The notes under the pieces were generated by a model that searched no databases, had not been told where the DNA came from, and saw only the letters and a list, made by a program, of their open reading frames with translations. A program made the position numbers and the translations under genes. This document shows positions 46,817-56,307 of a stretch of DNA of 64,000 bases, piece after piece. The stretch lies in the NCBI RefSeq assembly GCF_017826695.1, contig NZ_JAFFZW010000003.1, positions 434,001 through 498,000 on the forward strand. The letters run 5' to 3'. This DNA is from Pseudomonas alliivorans. GTDB taxonomy: Bacteria; Pseudomonadota; Gammaproteobacteria; Pseudomonadales; Pseudomonadaceae. Within the stretch, counting starts at the first letter, position 1; every line of letters starts with the position of its first letter.

Positions 46817-46844
46817 AACGTACGCATGAGGTGCGTCGTACGTT
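46817..46844. promoter_or_regulatory. Inverted repeat upstream of the chitinase gene
   Basis: AACGTACG (46817-46824) and CGTACGTT (46837-46844) are exact complements 12 bases apart, 22 bp before the chitinase start. Candidate operator or leader hairpin; no partner regulator is adjacent. Confidence 0.35.
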
Positions 46845-46961
46845 TCCATTCCGTTGGAACGTCAACCAAGTTTAGTCGGAGAAAAAGCTGTGCAACGCCG
46901 GGTCATGAGAGGGGCGGTGCATATTTAAAGGATTCAAGACGGATGGTAGAGCGTTTTGAGT

Positions 46962-46990
46962 ACGAAGTTCAGGTATGACCTGAACTTCGT
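46962..46990. repeat. Perfect 13-bp hairpin between gbcA and the chitinase gene
   Basis: ACGAAGTTCAGGT (46962-46974), loop ATG, exact complement (46978-46990). It begins 20 bp past the gbcA stop, so may end the gbcA transcript, but there is no T-run on either side. Thus a factor-independent terminator is not certain. Confidence 0.5.
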
Positions 46991-47009
46991 GGGTTTATGT
47001 GCCGAGCCT

Positions 47010-48308
47010 TTATTCGTGATTGACCGCCACGCCTTTCAGATACGGCGCAGGTTCGGCCCCCAGGTTTTCCAGCATGCGCGAGCTGTACCAGTCGACGAAG
47101 TTGACGACCCCAAACTCATAGGTCTTTGAATAAGGACCTGGCTGATAGGCTGTGGAGTTGATGCCACGCTGGTTTTCTTCGGCCAGACGACGGTCCTGAT
47201 CGTTGGTGGCATCCCAGACCTGACGCATGCGCTCGACGTCGTAGTCCACACCTTCGACCGCGTCCTTGTGGACGATCCACTTGGTGGTAACCATGGTTTC
47301 CTGCGCGCTGATCGGCCATACGGTGAACACAATGATGTGATCGCCCATGCAGTGGTTCCAGGAGTGAGGCAGGTGCAGGATGCGCATCGAGCCCAGGTCC
47401 GGGTTCTGGATACGGCCCATCAGTTTCTTGCAGCCGACCTTGCCGTCCAGGGTCATCGACACGGTGCCTTTGAGCAGTGGCATGCGCACGATGCGGTTAC
47501 GCAGGCCGAAGCTGGCGTGGGCGTAGGGAATCTTCTCGGCTTCCCAGGCGGCGGCAGAGGCGGCCACGTGGTCCTTGAAGGCCTGATCGGCACGCGGGTC
47601 GGTTACGTCGTCCCACTCCAGCAGAGTCTTGAGCAGTTCGGGGTGGGAAGCGTTGCAGTGATAGCACTCGCGATTGTTTTCGAGCACCAGCTTCCAGTTG
47701 GCCTTTTCCATCAAGGTGGTCTGCACCGCCACCTTGGTGTTCTCCATGTCGTAGGGTTCCATGTAATGGCGCAGGGTCGACAGGAACTCGTCGATGGCCG
47801 GCGGGTTTTCCGCCAGGCTGATGAAAATGTAACCGCCGGCGGTTTTCACGTTCACCGGCTTCAGGCCGAACTGCGTCATGTCGAAGTCGGCACCCATCTC
47901 GCTGCCGGCATACAACAGGCGGCCATCCAGCTCGTAGGTCCACTGGTGATAGTGGCAGACCAGTTTGGCCACTTTGCCTTTCTCGGCGGTGCACAGACGC
48001 GAGCCTCGGTGACGGCAGACGTTGTGGAACGCGTTGACCGCTCCATCCGGGCCGCGCACGACCAGGATCGGATTCTTGCCGATCTGCAGTGTCAGGTAAT
48101 TGCCCTTGGCCGGGATTTCACAGGTCATCCCCGCAATGAGCCACTCCTTCTGGAAAATCTCCTGCATGTCGATTTCAAACAGCCGCTCATCACTGTAGAA
48201 AGGCTGCGGCAATGAATACGTGCGTTCACGATTCTGCAGCATCTCGGCAGTGGCCTTGCGTGCAGGTTCCAGCAAGTCGCCCAGGCTCAGGGTTGCGGTG
48301 ACGTCCAT
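47010..48308 (-). CDS. gbcA: Glycine betaine monooxygenase, Rieske oxygenase subunit
   Basis: 432 residues. Rieske [2Fe-2S] motif CRHRGSRLC...CHYHQW, then the catalytic mononuclear iron site ENNRECYHCNASHPEL (His-x-x-x-x-His with a later Asp). It demethylates glycine betaine to dimethylglycine, releasing formaldehyde, with electrons from GbcB. ATG at 48308 starts MDVTATLSLGDLLEPARK, as in P. aeruginosa GbcA, and follows AGGGA; the longer frame from 48470 is unsupported. It is divergent from gbcB across 310 bp. Confidence 0.95.
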   Translation of the reverse strand: MDVTATLSLGDLLEPARKATAEMLQNRERTYSLPQPFYSDERLFEIDMQEIFQKEWLIAGMTCEIPAKGNYLTLQIGKNPILVVRGPDGAVNAFHNVCRHRGSRLCTAEKGKVAKLVCHYHQWTYELDGRLLYAGSEMGADFDMTQFGLKPVNVKTAGGYIFISLAENPPAIDEFLSTLRHYMEPYDMENTKVAVQTTLMEKANWKLVLENNRECYHCNASHPELLKTLLEWDDVTDPRADQAFKDHVAASAAAWEAEKIPYAHASFGLRNRIVRMPLLKGTVSMTLDGKVGCKKLMGRIQNPDLGSMRILHLPHSWNHCMGDHIIVFTVWPISAQETMVTTKWIVHKDAVEGVDYDVERMRQVWDATNDQDRRLAEENQRGINSTAYQPGPYSKTYEFGVVNFVDWYSSRMLENLGAEPAPYLKGVAVNHE

Positions 48309-48618
48309 CGTTAAATCCCTCATGACCGCGTCTGAAGGCGGCCTGCGAATGTGGCTGATACGGTTGTTGTAGCGCTGCACGCAGGGCGACGGATCAGTCG
48401 TCCTTGCTTGATTGCCCTTGGTGGCGAGTGTGGAGGCGGGCGCGCGGTGAACCTTATCCATGCGCGACATGGCCGAATCCGTTCCCGACGCGAAACACCT
48501 TGTCGTTGGGGGCTGGTCGCCGTAAGTACGTGAATGTCGTTGATGGATAAGTGACGACGTCTTCGGTTAAGCAGAATCCGCACCATAAGAGGCCGACAGG
48601 CGGCCGTGGAGATACTGT
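48309..48618. promoter_or_regulatory. Divergent gbcA/gbcB promoter region
   Basis: The 310 bases hold no gene. TGTCGTTG occurs twice (48501-48508 and 48535-48542), 34 bases apart, with related GTCG/CGAC motifs between (GGTCGCCG) and beside (GTGACGACG); GACGGATCAGTCGTC lies nearer gbcA. Direct repeats of this kind fit AraC-type activators; GbdR controls these genes in P. aeruginosa. The assignment of these particular bases to GbdR is inference. Confidence 0.4.
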
Positions 48619-49719
48619 ATGTCCCAAAGTTTCCTCAGCCCGGTCACAACCCAGACATGGGCCAACGGGCGCCACCTGGTACGTGTCGTCAAAGTCATCC
48701 AGGAAACCTGGGATGTACGCACTTTCTGCTTCATGGCCGACCAGCCGATCCTGTTCTTTTTCAAGCCCGGTCAGTTCGTGACCCTGGAGTTGGAAATCGA
48801 CGGCGTGCCTATCATGCGCTCCTACACCATCTCCAGTTCGCCGTCGGTGCCCTACAGTTTCTCGATCACCGTCAAGCGTGTGCCGGGCGGCAAGGTCTCC
48901 AACTACCTGCACGACACATTGCACGAAGGCCAGGAGCTGGCCGTGCACGGGCCGGTCGGTCTGTTCAACGCCATCGATTTTCCCAGCCCGAAGGTTCTCT
49001 ACCTCAGCGGCGGTGTCGGCATCACGCCGGTGATGTCCATGGCGCGCTGGTTCTACGACACCAACGCCAACGTCGACATGGTGTTCGTGCATAGCGCCCG
49101 CTCGCCGAAGGACATCATCTATCACCGCGAGCTGGAACACATGGCGTCGCGGATCGACAATTTCAGCTTGCACCTGGTCTGTGAAAAACACGGTCTGGGT
49201 GAGCCGTGGGCCGGTTACCGCGGCTATCTGAATCAGAAGATGCTTGAGTTGATGGCTCCGGACTTCATGGACCGCGAGGTGTTCTGCTGCGGACCCACGC
49301 CCTACATGTCGGCGGTCAAGCGTCTGCTGCAGGAAAACGGCTTCAACATGGCGCAGTACCATGAGGAGTCCTTTGGTGCGACACCGCCTGAGGCGCGCGC
49401 CGATGCAGTCGAGCAGGCGGAAATCGCTGCGGATGCACCGGACATCGATATTGCCGATCTGCATCAGGTCGAGTTCACTGACACCGGCAAGAGCATTCGG
49501 GTGGGACCGGGTGAAACCGTCCACGCCGCTGCCGCCAAGCTGGGCCTGATGATCCCCAAGGCCTGTGGCATGGGGATCTGCGGTACCTGCAAGGTGATGA
49601 AAATCAGCGGCGAAGTGGAGATGGAGCACAACGGCGGCATCACCGACGAGGACGTCGCAGAAGGCTACATCCTCTCTTGCTGCAGCGTGCCGAAAGGGGA
49701 CGTGCGGATCGAGTATTGA
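48619..49719 (+). CDS. gbcB: Glycine betaine monooxygenase reductase subunit
   Basis: 366 residues. FAD-binding ferredoxin-reductase domain (IMRSYTISSSPSVPYSFSITVKRV, the RxYS-type motif), NAD domain (LYLSGGVGITPVMSMARWF; CGPTPYMSAVKRLL), and C-terminal plant-type [2Fe-2S] domain with CGMGICGTCKV and a later Cys in ILSCCSV. It passes electrons from NAD(P)H to GbcA. ATG at 48619 follows GGAG. Confidence 0.94.
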   Translation: MSQSFLSPVTTQTWANGRHLVRVVKVIQETWDVRTFCFMADQPILFFFKPGQFVTLELEIDGVPIMRSYTISSSPSVPYSFSITVKRVPGGKVSNYLHDTLHEGQELAVHGPVGLFNAIDFPSPKVLYLSGGVGITPVMSMARWFYDTNANVDMVFVHSARSPKDIIYHRELEHMASRIDNFSLHLVCEKHGLGEPWAGYRGYLNQKMLELMAPDFMDREVFCCGPTPYMSAVKRLLQENGFNMAQYHEESFGATPPEARADAVEQAEIAADAPDIDIADLHQVEFTDTGKSIRVGPGETVHAAAAKLGLMIPKACGMGICGTCKVMKISGEVEMEHNGGITDEDVAEGYILSCCSVPKGDVRIEY

Positions 49720-49740
49720 GGTCTGCTCAGGTGAGGCAGG

Positions 49741-50781
49741 TCAGCCCTGCATCACCTGCCGGATGTCGGCTGCCAGCTCGCGGACGCGCTCTTCTTCGGT
49801 GTCCCACGAGCACATGAAGCGTGCGCCGCCGTTGCCGATGAAGGTGTAGAAACGCCAGCCCCTGGCCGTCAGTGCCGCAATCGCAGGTTCGGACAGTTGC
49901 AGGAATACGCCGTTTGCCTCTACCGGGAACATCAGTTCCACGCCTGGAATATCCTTGACCAGATCCGCCAGCAGCTGTGCGCAACGGTTGGCGTGACGGG
50001 CGTGGTTGAGCCACGCGTCGTTCTCCAACAGACCGACCCAGGGCGCTGACAGAAAACGCATCTTCGACGCCAGTTGCCCGGCCTGCTTGCAGCGGTAATC
50101 GAAGTCCTCAGCCAGGTCATGGTTGAAGAACAGGATTGCTTCACCCACCGCCATGCCGTTTTTGGTGCCGCCGAAACACAGCACGTCAACGCCCGACTTC
50201 CAGGTCAGTTCGGCCGGAGAGCAGTCCAGAAATGCGCAGGCGTTGGAGAAGCGCGCGCCGTCCATATGCAGGTGCAGGCCCAGTTCCTTGCAGGTTGCGC
50301 TGATTGCCTTGAGTTCTTCGGGTTGATAGACGCCGCCGACTTCAGTTGCCTGGGTGATGGTCACAACCCGAGGCTTGGGGTAGTGAATGTCCTGACGCTT
50401 GAGGGCCACTTCACGGATCGATTCAGGGGTCAGTTTGCCGCCTGCGCTGCGGGCGGTCAGCAGCTTGGACCCGTTGGAGAAAAATTCCGGCGCACCGCAT
50501 TCGTCGGTTTCGACGTGAGCCGTTTCCGAACAGATGACACTGTGGTAACTCTGGCACAACGATGAGAGCGCCAGCGAGTTGGCGGCTGTTCCGTTGAAAG
50601 CGAAGAACACCTCGCAGTCGGTTTCGAACAAACGGCGGAAATCATCCGACGCCCGCGCAGTCCATTGATCGTCGCCGTAGGCCCGTTGATGACCCTTGTT
50701 CGCCTGTTCCATGGCTGCCCAGGCTTCGGGGCAGATACCGGAATAGTTGTCACTGGCGAACTGTTGGCTTTGGTCTGTCAT
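49741..50781 (-). CDS. ltaE: Low-specificity L-threonine aldolase
   Basis: 346 residues, PLP-dependent fold type I. The cofactor lysine is in VLCFGGTKNGMAVGEA; the HMDGARFSNACAFLD and LGLHLHMDGARF segments and the start FASDNYSGICPEAWAAM match the family. It splits threonine into glycine and acetaldehyde or works in the serine/glycine direction. It is convergent with gbcB and divergent from the TraX-like gene, and belongs to the same betaine cluster as in P. aeruginosa. Confidence 0.9.
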   Translation of the reverse strand: MTDQSQQFASDNYSGICPEAWAAMEQANKGHQRAYGDDQWTARASDDFRRLFETDCEVFFAFNGTAANSLALSSLCQSYHSVICSETAHVETDECGAPEFFSNGSKLLTARSAGGKLTPESIREVALKRQDIHYPKPRVVTITQATEVGGVYQPEELKAISATCKELGLHLHMDGARFSNACAFLDCSPAELTWKSGVDVLCFGGTKNGMAVGEAILFFNHDLAEDFDYRCKQAGQLASKMRFLSAPWVGLLENDAWLNHARHANRCAQLLADLVKDIPGVELMFPVEANGVFLQLSEPAIAALTARGWRFYTFIGNGGARFMCSWDTEEERVRELAADIRQVMQG

Positions 50782-50879
50782 GGCCGATTCCTTATGGGCT
50801 TATGGTGCGCACTGTACCGAATAATGAGGGTTGCGGTCATGTCTCGACGACGTGACACGCTGATAACATCAGGAGCGAT

Positions 50880-51626
50880 ATGGATCTTTCCAACCCGCCT
50901 TTTCTGCCGGGACGCAACAAGGCGCTGGACCTGCTCAAGTGGCTGGCGATGCTGAGCATGGTGCTTGATCATCTGCGCTACGTGGGCTGGTCGATCAACG
51001 AGCTGTACGTGCCGGGCCGTTTTGCCTTTCCCTTTTTCTGTCTGGCCATCGCGGTGAATCTTTCACGGCGCAGCGCAGCGGTGATTGCGCCGCGTGTGCA
51101 ATGGCGATACCTCTTGTGGCTGCTGGCATTCGCCGCGCTGTCGGAGATTCCCTATCGGCTGTTCATGGCTGATGCGACCGTGCTCAATGTGATGCCGACC
51201 TTGCTGCTCGGTTTGCTGATTGCGCAGGGTTGGCAGCATCAAACACCCGTAACACGGGTAATGGCGCTTGTCGCATTGCTGCTGGGGGTGATGTTTCAGA
51301 AATACCTGATGTTCGGGTTTGCAGGTGTGTTATTGCCGCTGGTGTTTCTTCTGGTGCTGAACAGATCGCTCGGCTATGCGATTTTTCCGGCAGTGTTCTG
51401 CATAGCGGGCAATGCGTGGCCCGAGATGTTTGCAGGTGCAGCGTGGGGCGATCCGATTTCCATCGGATCGCTGATTGCCTGTCTGCTCGCGCCGGTGCTG
51501 GGTCTGGCGTTGCTTCGTGCCAAACCGCGATTCAGGGTCGTGCCGATGCGGCGCTGGGCGTATGCGATCTACCCGTTGCATTTTCTGGTACTGCTGGGGT
51601 TGCGGGAACTGCTGAGGGTGGTCTGA
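50880..51626 (+). CDS. TraX-family integral membrane protein
   Basis: 248 residues with about eight hydrophobic segments. LLKWLAMLSMVLDHLRYVG at the start and the GRFAFPFFCLAIAVN motif define the TraX family, named from the F-pilin N-acetyltransferase of conjugation systems. Chromosomal members occur without conjugation genes and probably acetylate another target. ATG follows GGAG. Nothing nearby belongs to a conjugation system; in P. aeruginosa an equivalent gene sits between ltaA and glyA1. Confidence 0.82.
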   Translation: MDLSNPPFLPGRNKALDLLKWLAMLSMVLDHLRYVGWSINELYVPGRFAFPFFCLAIAVNLSRRSAAVIAPRVQWRYLLWLLAFAALSEIPYRLFMADATVLNVMPTLLLGLLIAQGWQHQTPVTRVMALVALLLGVMFQKYLMFGFAGVLLPLVFLLVLNRSLGYAIFPAVFCIAGNAWPEMFAGAAWGDPISIGSLIACLLAPVLGLALLRAKPRFRVVPMRRWAYAIYPLHFLVLLGLRELLRVV

Positions 51627-51857
51627 ACATTCGGAATTGCTGTTTGTCCCTGACACAGTGCTTTCTCGCAGCAAACGCCGCCCACCTGTTCGCATTCGTT
51701 CAGAGAAGCTCCGGCTCAACGCAAGCAGCTGAGGAGATAAGGCACGGTGATTGTCGCTAGACAAAACGCCAGCACTGCATTTATCTTCCGCAGCAGGCCG
51801 CCTCATGTGGCCAACGTCGCTCGGACGGTTCCGGGCGCTTACGTCTGCGAGATTCTC

Positions 51858-53075
51858 ATGGCTGACCAAGGTTCGCCGCGCCGCTTTGCGCGCATCGATC
51901 GACTCCCCCCTTACGTGTTCAATATCACCGCCGAGCTGAAGATGGCTGCCCGCCGTCGAGGTGAGGACATCATCGACCTGAGCATGGGTAACCCCGACGG
52001 GGCTACGCCGCCGCACATCGTCGAAAAACTGGTCACCGTCGCCCAACGTGAAGACACGCACGGCTACTCGACTTCGCGTGGCATTCCGCGTCTGCGTCGG
52101 GCGATTTCCAACTGGTACAAAAAGCGCTATGAGGTCGATATCGATCCCGAGAGCGAAGCCATCGTCACCATCGGCTCCAAAGAGGGCCTGGCGCACTTGA
52201 TGCTCGCCACGCTGGATCAGGGCGACACTGTGCTAGTGCCCAACCCCAGCTACCCGATCCACATCTATGGTGCGGTGATTGCCGGCGCCCAGGTGCGCTC
52301 GGTGCCGTTGGTGCCGGGTGTAGATTTCTTCGCCGAGCTGGAAAAGGCCATTCGCGGCTCGATTCCCAAGCCGAAGATGATGATCCTCGGCTTTCCGTCC
52401 AACCCTACCGCACAGTGTGTAGAACTGGACTTCTTCGAGCGCGTCGTGGCATTGGCCAAACAGTATGACGTGCTGGTGGTTCATGACCTGGCCTACGCCG
52501 ACATCGTCTATGACGGCTGGAAAGCGCCGTCGATCATGCAGGTGCCCGGTGCCAAGGACATTGCGGTTGAGTTCTTCACCCTGTCCAAGAGCTACAACAT
52601 GGCGGGTTGGCGAATCGGTTTCATGGTCGGCAATCCCGAGCTGGTGAATGCCCTGGCGCGGATCAAGAGCTACCACGACTACGGCACCTTCACGCCGCTG
52701 CAGGTCGCGGCCATCGCGGCGCTGGAAGGCGATCAGCAATGCGTGCTCGACATCGCCGAGCAGTATCGCCAGCGTCGCAATGTGCTGGTCAAAGGCCTGC
52801 ATGAACTGGGCTGGATGGTCGAGAACCCCAAGGCGTCCATGTACGTGTGGGCGAAGATTCCCGAAGCGTATGCGCACCTGGGCTCGCTGGAGTTTGCCAA
52901 GAAGTTGCTGCTCGAAGCCAAGGTGTGTGTATCGCCCGGCGTGGGGTTTGGTGAATACGGCGACGATCACGTGCGCTTCGCGCTGATCGAGAATCAGGAC
53001 CGGATTCGTCAGGCCGTGCGCGGGATTCGTACGATGTTCCGGGCGGACGGATTTGTGTCAGGCAAGGCTGTCTGA
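51858..53075 (+). CDS. Alanine/aspartate-type aminotransferase (AlaC-like)
   Basis: 405 residues, class I PLP aminotransferase. PLP lysine in [38 protein letters not shown] and the [11 protein letters not shown] region ([11 protein letters not shown]) fit the AlaC group (pyruvate-alanine transaminase). It starts [19 protein letters not shown] at 51858; the ribosome site is weak, and an upstream extension to 51747 has no support. It ends in a terminator. Other aminotransferase substrates cannot be excluded. Confidence 0.82.
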   Translation: MADQGSPRRFARIDRLPPYVFNITAELKMAARRRGEDIIDLSMGNPDGATPPHIVEKLVTVAQREDTHGYSTSRGIPRLRRAISNWYKKRYEVDIDPESEAIVTIGSKEGLAHLMLATLDQGDTVLVPNPSYPIHIYGAVIAGAQVRSVPLVPGVDFFAELEKAIRGSIPKPKMMILGFPSNPTAQCVELDFFERVVALAKQYDVLVVHDLAYADIVYDGWKAPSIMQVPGAKDIAVEFFTLSKSYNMAGWRIGFMVGNPELVNALARIKSYHDYGTFTPLQVAAIAALEGDQQCVLDIAEQYRQRRNVLVKGLHELGWMVENPKASMYVWAKIPEAYAHLGSLEFAKKLLLEAKVCVSPGVGFGEYGDDHVRFALIENQDRIRQAVRGIRTMFRADGFVSGKAV

Positions 53076-53095
53076 TTGCGACACGGCTGAACAGG

Positions 53096-53127
53096 AATCC
53101 CTCGAGTGAACTCGGGGGATTTTTTTT
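53096..53127 (+). terminator. Rho-independent terminator after the aminotransferase gene
   Basis: AATCCCTCGAG (53096-53106), TGAA loop, CTCGGGGGATT (53111-53121), then Ts. One G-T pair in the stem. Confidence 0.85.
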
Positions 53128-53197
53128 GCCTGCCGGAATGTGGTCCGGGTTGTCGGGTGTGGTCAGGCTGGAGAGGGTGTCGGAACCGGTCAGCCCG

Positions 53198-53227
53198 TTT
53201 TCGCAGGCAAGCCCACTTCCACAGTGG
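53198..53227. repeat. REP element (single)
   Basis: TTTTCGCAGGCAAGCCCACT followed by TCCACAGTGG is a single inverted REP core. Confidence 0.7.
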
Positions 53228-53260
53228 CGCAGGGGCCAGCCGTCCTGATCGTGTCCATGC

Positions 53261-53293
53261 CCGCGTCCACCTCACGAGCGTGCCTGGACGCGG
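53261..53293. promoter_or_regulatory. Inverted repeat in the glyA upstream region
   Basis: CCGCGTCCA (53261-53269) and TGGACGCGG (53285-53293), exact complements 15 bases apart, about 180 bp before glyA. Candidate activator site (GbdR or SouR class) or hairpin; no binding data. Confidence 0.3.
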
Positions 53294-53473
53294 CATCGCA
53301 AGTCCGTCCGGGTGTGGATATTCGGCCTCTCGCACAGCCATGTCGTAAACGCACCTTTGTGTGGCGTCCGTAGGCATCTGGGCGGGCAGCGTCGGCCATA
53401 CCATCGCTTGCAAGGGGCAATCCTCATGCCCGACCGATAAGACAGGCGCAGCGCCGCCGCTGGGAGAACCGCG

Positions 53474-54727
53474 ATGTTCAGCAAGCAAGACCAGATCCAG
53501 GGTTATGACGACGCACTGTTGGCAGCGATGAATGCCGAGGAGCAGCGTCAGGAAGACCATATCGAGCTGATCGCCTCGGAGAACTACACCAGCAAGCGCG
53601 TCATGCAGGCTCAGGGCAGCGGCTTGACCAACAAGTACGCCGAAGGCTATCCCGGCAAGCGCTATTACGGCGGTTGCGAGCATGTCGACAAGGTCGAACA
53701 ACTGGCCATCGAGCGCGCCAAACAGCTGTTCGGTGCCGGTTACGCCAACGTCCAGCCGCACTCCGGCAGTCAGGCCAACGCGGCTGTCTATCTGGCACTG
53801 CTGCAGGCAGGCGACACGGTGCTGGGCATGAGCCTGGCCCATGGCGGCCACCTGACCCACGGTGCGAAGGTCAGCTTTTCTGGCAAGTTGTACAACGCCG
53901 TGCAGTACGGCATCGACACCAACACCGGCCTGATCGACTACGACGAAGTCGAGCGCATCGCGCTGGAAAGCAAACCGAAGATGATCATTGCCGGTTTCTC
54001 GGCCTACTCCAAGACGCTGGATTTTCCGCGTTTCCGCGAAATCGCCGACAAGGTCGGTGCCTACCTGTTCGTCGACATGGCCCATGTAGCCGGTCTGGTC
54101 GCCGCAGGTCTGTACCCGAACCCTCTGCCTTACGCCGACGTGGTCACCACCACGACCCACAAGACCCTGCGCGGTCCACGTGGCGGGCTGATTCTGGCCA
54201 GGGCCAACGAGGAGCTGGAAAAGAAACTCAACTCCGCCGTGTTCCCCGGCGGTCAGGGCGGCCCGCTGATGCACGTCATCGCCGCCAAGGCTGTGTGCTT
54301 CAAAGAAGCCATGGAGCCAGATTTCAAAGCCTATCAACAACAAGTGATCGATAACGCCCAGGCCATGGCACAGGTGTTCATTGATCGCGGCTTCGATGTC
54401 GTTTCCGGCGGCACCGACAATCACCTGTTTCTGGTCAGCCTGATCCGTCAGGGCCTGACCGGCAAGGACGCCGACGCGGCACTGGGTCGTGCGCACATCA
54501 CCGTCAACAAGAACTCGGTACCCAACGATCCGCAATCGCCGTTCGTGACGTCCGGTCTGCGCATCGGCACCCCGGCTGTGACCAGTCGCGGCTTCAAGGT
54601 GACTCAGTGCGTCGAGCTGGCGGGCTGGATCTGCGACATTCTCGACAATCTCGGCGACGCCGATGTCGAGGCCAACGTTGCGAGTCAGGTTGCCGCACTG
54701 TGTTCCGATTTCCCGGTTTATCGCTGA
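53474..54727 (+). CDS. glyA: Serine hydroxymethyltransferase
   Basis: 417 residues. PLP lysine in [37 protein letters not shown] and [15 protein letters not shown] are family signatures. It interconverts glycine and serine with transfer of the C1 unit to tetrahydrofolate, taking up glycine from sarcosine oxidation. It is first in the glyA-soxBDAG-purU-fdhA run, 17 bp before soxB. ATG follows GGGAG. Confidence 0.96.
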   Translation: MFSKQDQIQGYDDALLAAMNAEEQRQEDHIELIASENYTSKRVMQAQGSGLTNKYAEGYPGKRYYGGCEHVDKVEQLAIERAKQLFGAGYANVQPHSGSQANAAVYLALLQAGDTVLGMSLAHGGHLTHGAKVSFSGKLYNAVQYGIDTNTGLIDYDEVERIALESKPKMIIAGFSAYSKTLDFPRFREIADKVGAYLFVDMAHVAGLVAAGLYPNPLPYADVVTTTTHKTLRGPRGGLILARANEELEKKLNSAVFPGGQGGPLMHVIAAKAVCFKEAMEPDFKAYQQQVIDNAQAMAQVFIDRGFDVVSGGTDNHLFLVSLIRQGLTGKDADAALGRAHITVNKNSVPNDPQSPFVTSGLRIGTPAVTSRGFKVTQCVELAGWICDILDNLGDADVEANVASQVAALCSDFPVYR

Positions 54728-54744
54728 GTCAGGAGTAGCCCTAC

Positions 54745-55995
54745 ATGCAGCATTACTCAGGCTTCGGCCTTCTCAAGCACTCCCTCAGCCACCACGAGAA
54801 CTGGCAGCGCATGTGGCGCACGCCAACCCCTAAAAAGGTCTACGACGTGGTCATTGTCGGCGGCGGCGGGCATGGTCTGGCGACTGCCTACTATCTGGCC
54901 AAAGAGCACGGCATCACTAATGTGGCCGTGGTCGAAAAGGGCTGGCTGGGCGGTGGTAACACCGCTCGTAACACCACCATCGTGCGCTCCAACTACCTTT
55001 GGGACGAATCGGCTCACTTGTATGAGCACGCGATGAAATTGTGGGAAGGGCTGTCACAGGATCTGAACTACAACGTCATGTTCTCCCAGCGAGGCGTCTA
55101 TAACCTTTGCCATACCTTGCAGGACATGCGTGATTCTGAGCGTCGTGTCAGCGCCAACCGTCTCAATGGCGTGGATGGCGAGTTGCTCAACGGCAAGCAG
55201 GTGGCGGAAGAAATTCCTTATCTGGACTGCTCGAAGAACACCCGTTACCCGATCATCGGCGCGACCGTTCAGCGCCGCGGTGGCGTTGCCCGTCACGATG
55301 CCGTGGCCTGGGGCTTCGCCCGTGCTGCCGATGCACTGGGCGTGGACCTGATCCAGCAGACCGAAGTCATCGGTTTCCGCAAGGAAAACGGTGTGTGCAT
55401 CGGTGTCGAAACCAATAAAGGTTTCATCGGTGCCAAGCGCGTCGGCGTTGTGACCGCAGGCAACTCCGGCCACATGGCCAAACTGGCGGGCTTTCGTCTG
55501 CCGATCGAGTCCCATCCGCTGCAAGCGCTCGTGTCCGAGCCGATCAAACCCATCATCGACAGCGTGATCATGTCCAACGCCGTTCATGGCTACATCAGCC
55601 AGTCCGACAAGGGCGATCTGGTGATCGGTGCCGGCATCGACAGCTGGGTCGGCTACGGCCAGCGCGGTTCGTACCCGGTCATCGAACACACCATCCAGGC
55701 CATCGTCGAGATGTTTCCAGTGCTGTCCCGCGTACGCATGAACCGTCAGTGGGGCGGCATCGTCGACACCACGCCGGACGCCTGCCCGATCATCTCCAAG
55801 ACACCAGTCCCGAACATGTTCTTCAACTGCGGTTGGGGCACGGGCGGCTTCAAGGCCACACCCGGCTCGGGCAACGTGTTTGCCGCAAGCCTGGCCAAAG
55901 GTGAAATGCATCCGTTGGCCAAGCCGTTTTCCATCGACCGTTTCCACAACGGCGCACTCATTGACGAACACGGCGCAGCGGCAGTCGCCCACTAA
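54745..55995 (+). CDS. soxB: Sarcosine oxidase beta subunit
   Basis: 416 residues, DAO-family flavoprotein. Dinucleotide fold [22 protein letters not shown]; the [15 protein letters not shown] region holds the His that binds FMN covalently in known SoxB. It carries the sarcosine-oxidising site. Spacing to soxD is 15 bp. Confidence 0.95.
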   Translation: MQHYSGFGLLKHSLSHHENWQRMWRTPTPKKVYDVVIVGGGGHGLATAYYLAKEHGITNVAVVEKGWLGGGNTARNTTIVRSNYLWDESAHLYEHAMKLWEGLSQDLNYNVMFSQRGVYNLCHTLQDMRDSERRVSANRLNGVDGELLNGKQVAEEIPYLDCSKNTRYPIIGATVQRRGGVARHDAVAWGFARAADALGVDLIQQTEVIGFRKENGVCIGVETNKGFIGAKRVGVVTAGNSGHMAKLAGFRLPIESHPLQALVSEPIKPIIDSVIMSNAVHGYISQSDKGDLVIGAGIDSWVGYGQRGSYPVIEHTIQAIVEMFPVLSRVRMNRQWGGIVDTTPDACPIISKTPVPNMFFNCGWGTGGFKATPGSGNVFAASLAKGEMHPLAKPFSIDRFHNGALIDEHGAAAVAH

Positions 55996-56010
55996 ACAGG
56001 AGAAACACCC

Positions 56011-56307
56011 ATGTTGCATATCTTCTGTCCTCACTGTGGCGAACTGCGCTCCGAAGAGGAATTCCACGCATCGGGCCAGGCGCACATTCCGCGCCCGCTC
56101 GATCCGGGTGCCTGCACCGACGAGCAGTGGGGCGATTACATGTTCTTCCGCGACAACCCGCGCGGCCTGCACCACGAGCTGTGGATTCACGCCGCCGGTT
56201 GCCGTCAGTACTTCAATACCACGCGCAACACCGTGACCTATGAAATTCTCGAAACCTATCCGATTGGCGCGAAGCCGCAGTTCACGGACAAGGGAGACAA
56301 GGTATGA
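56011..56307 (+). CDS. soxD: Sarcosine oxidase delta subunit
   Basis: 98 residues. Zinc-binding Cys-x-x-Cys at the start (MLHIFCPHCGE) and the later IHAAGCRQYF (His...Cys), as in the zinc-containing delta subunit of heterotetrameric enzyme. Its stop overlaps the soxA start (ATGA). Confidence 0.94.
   Translation: MLHIFCPHCGELRSEEEFHASGQAHIPRPLDPGACTDEQWGDYMFFRDNPRGLHHELWIHAAGCRQYFNTTRNTVTYEILETYPIGAKPQFTDKGDKV

Larger units (their letters stand above)
53076..53473. other. Upstream region of the glyA-sox operon
   Basis: 398 bases: the terminator at 53096, a REP copy at 53198-53227 and an inverted repeat at 53261-53293. The remaining ~180 bases should carry the glyA promoter. I looked for a glycine riboswitch and did not find its conserved core. 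Confidence 0.5.

Noticed and set aside
50880..51626. Evidence of an integrated conjugative element from the TraX-like gene
   Set aside because: No other transfer, relaxase or integrase genes occur nearby, and equivalent genes are found in this catabolic cluster in other Pseudomonas.
53130..53473. Glycine riboswitch before glyA
   Set aside because: The conserved tandem aptamer core and its GC-rich helices were not found; only a REP copy and an inverted repeat are visible.
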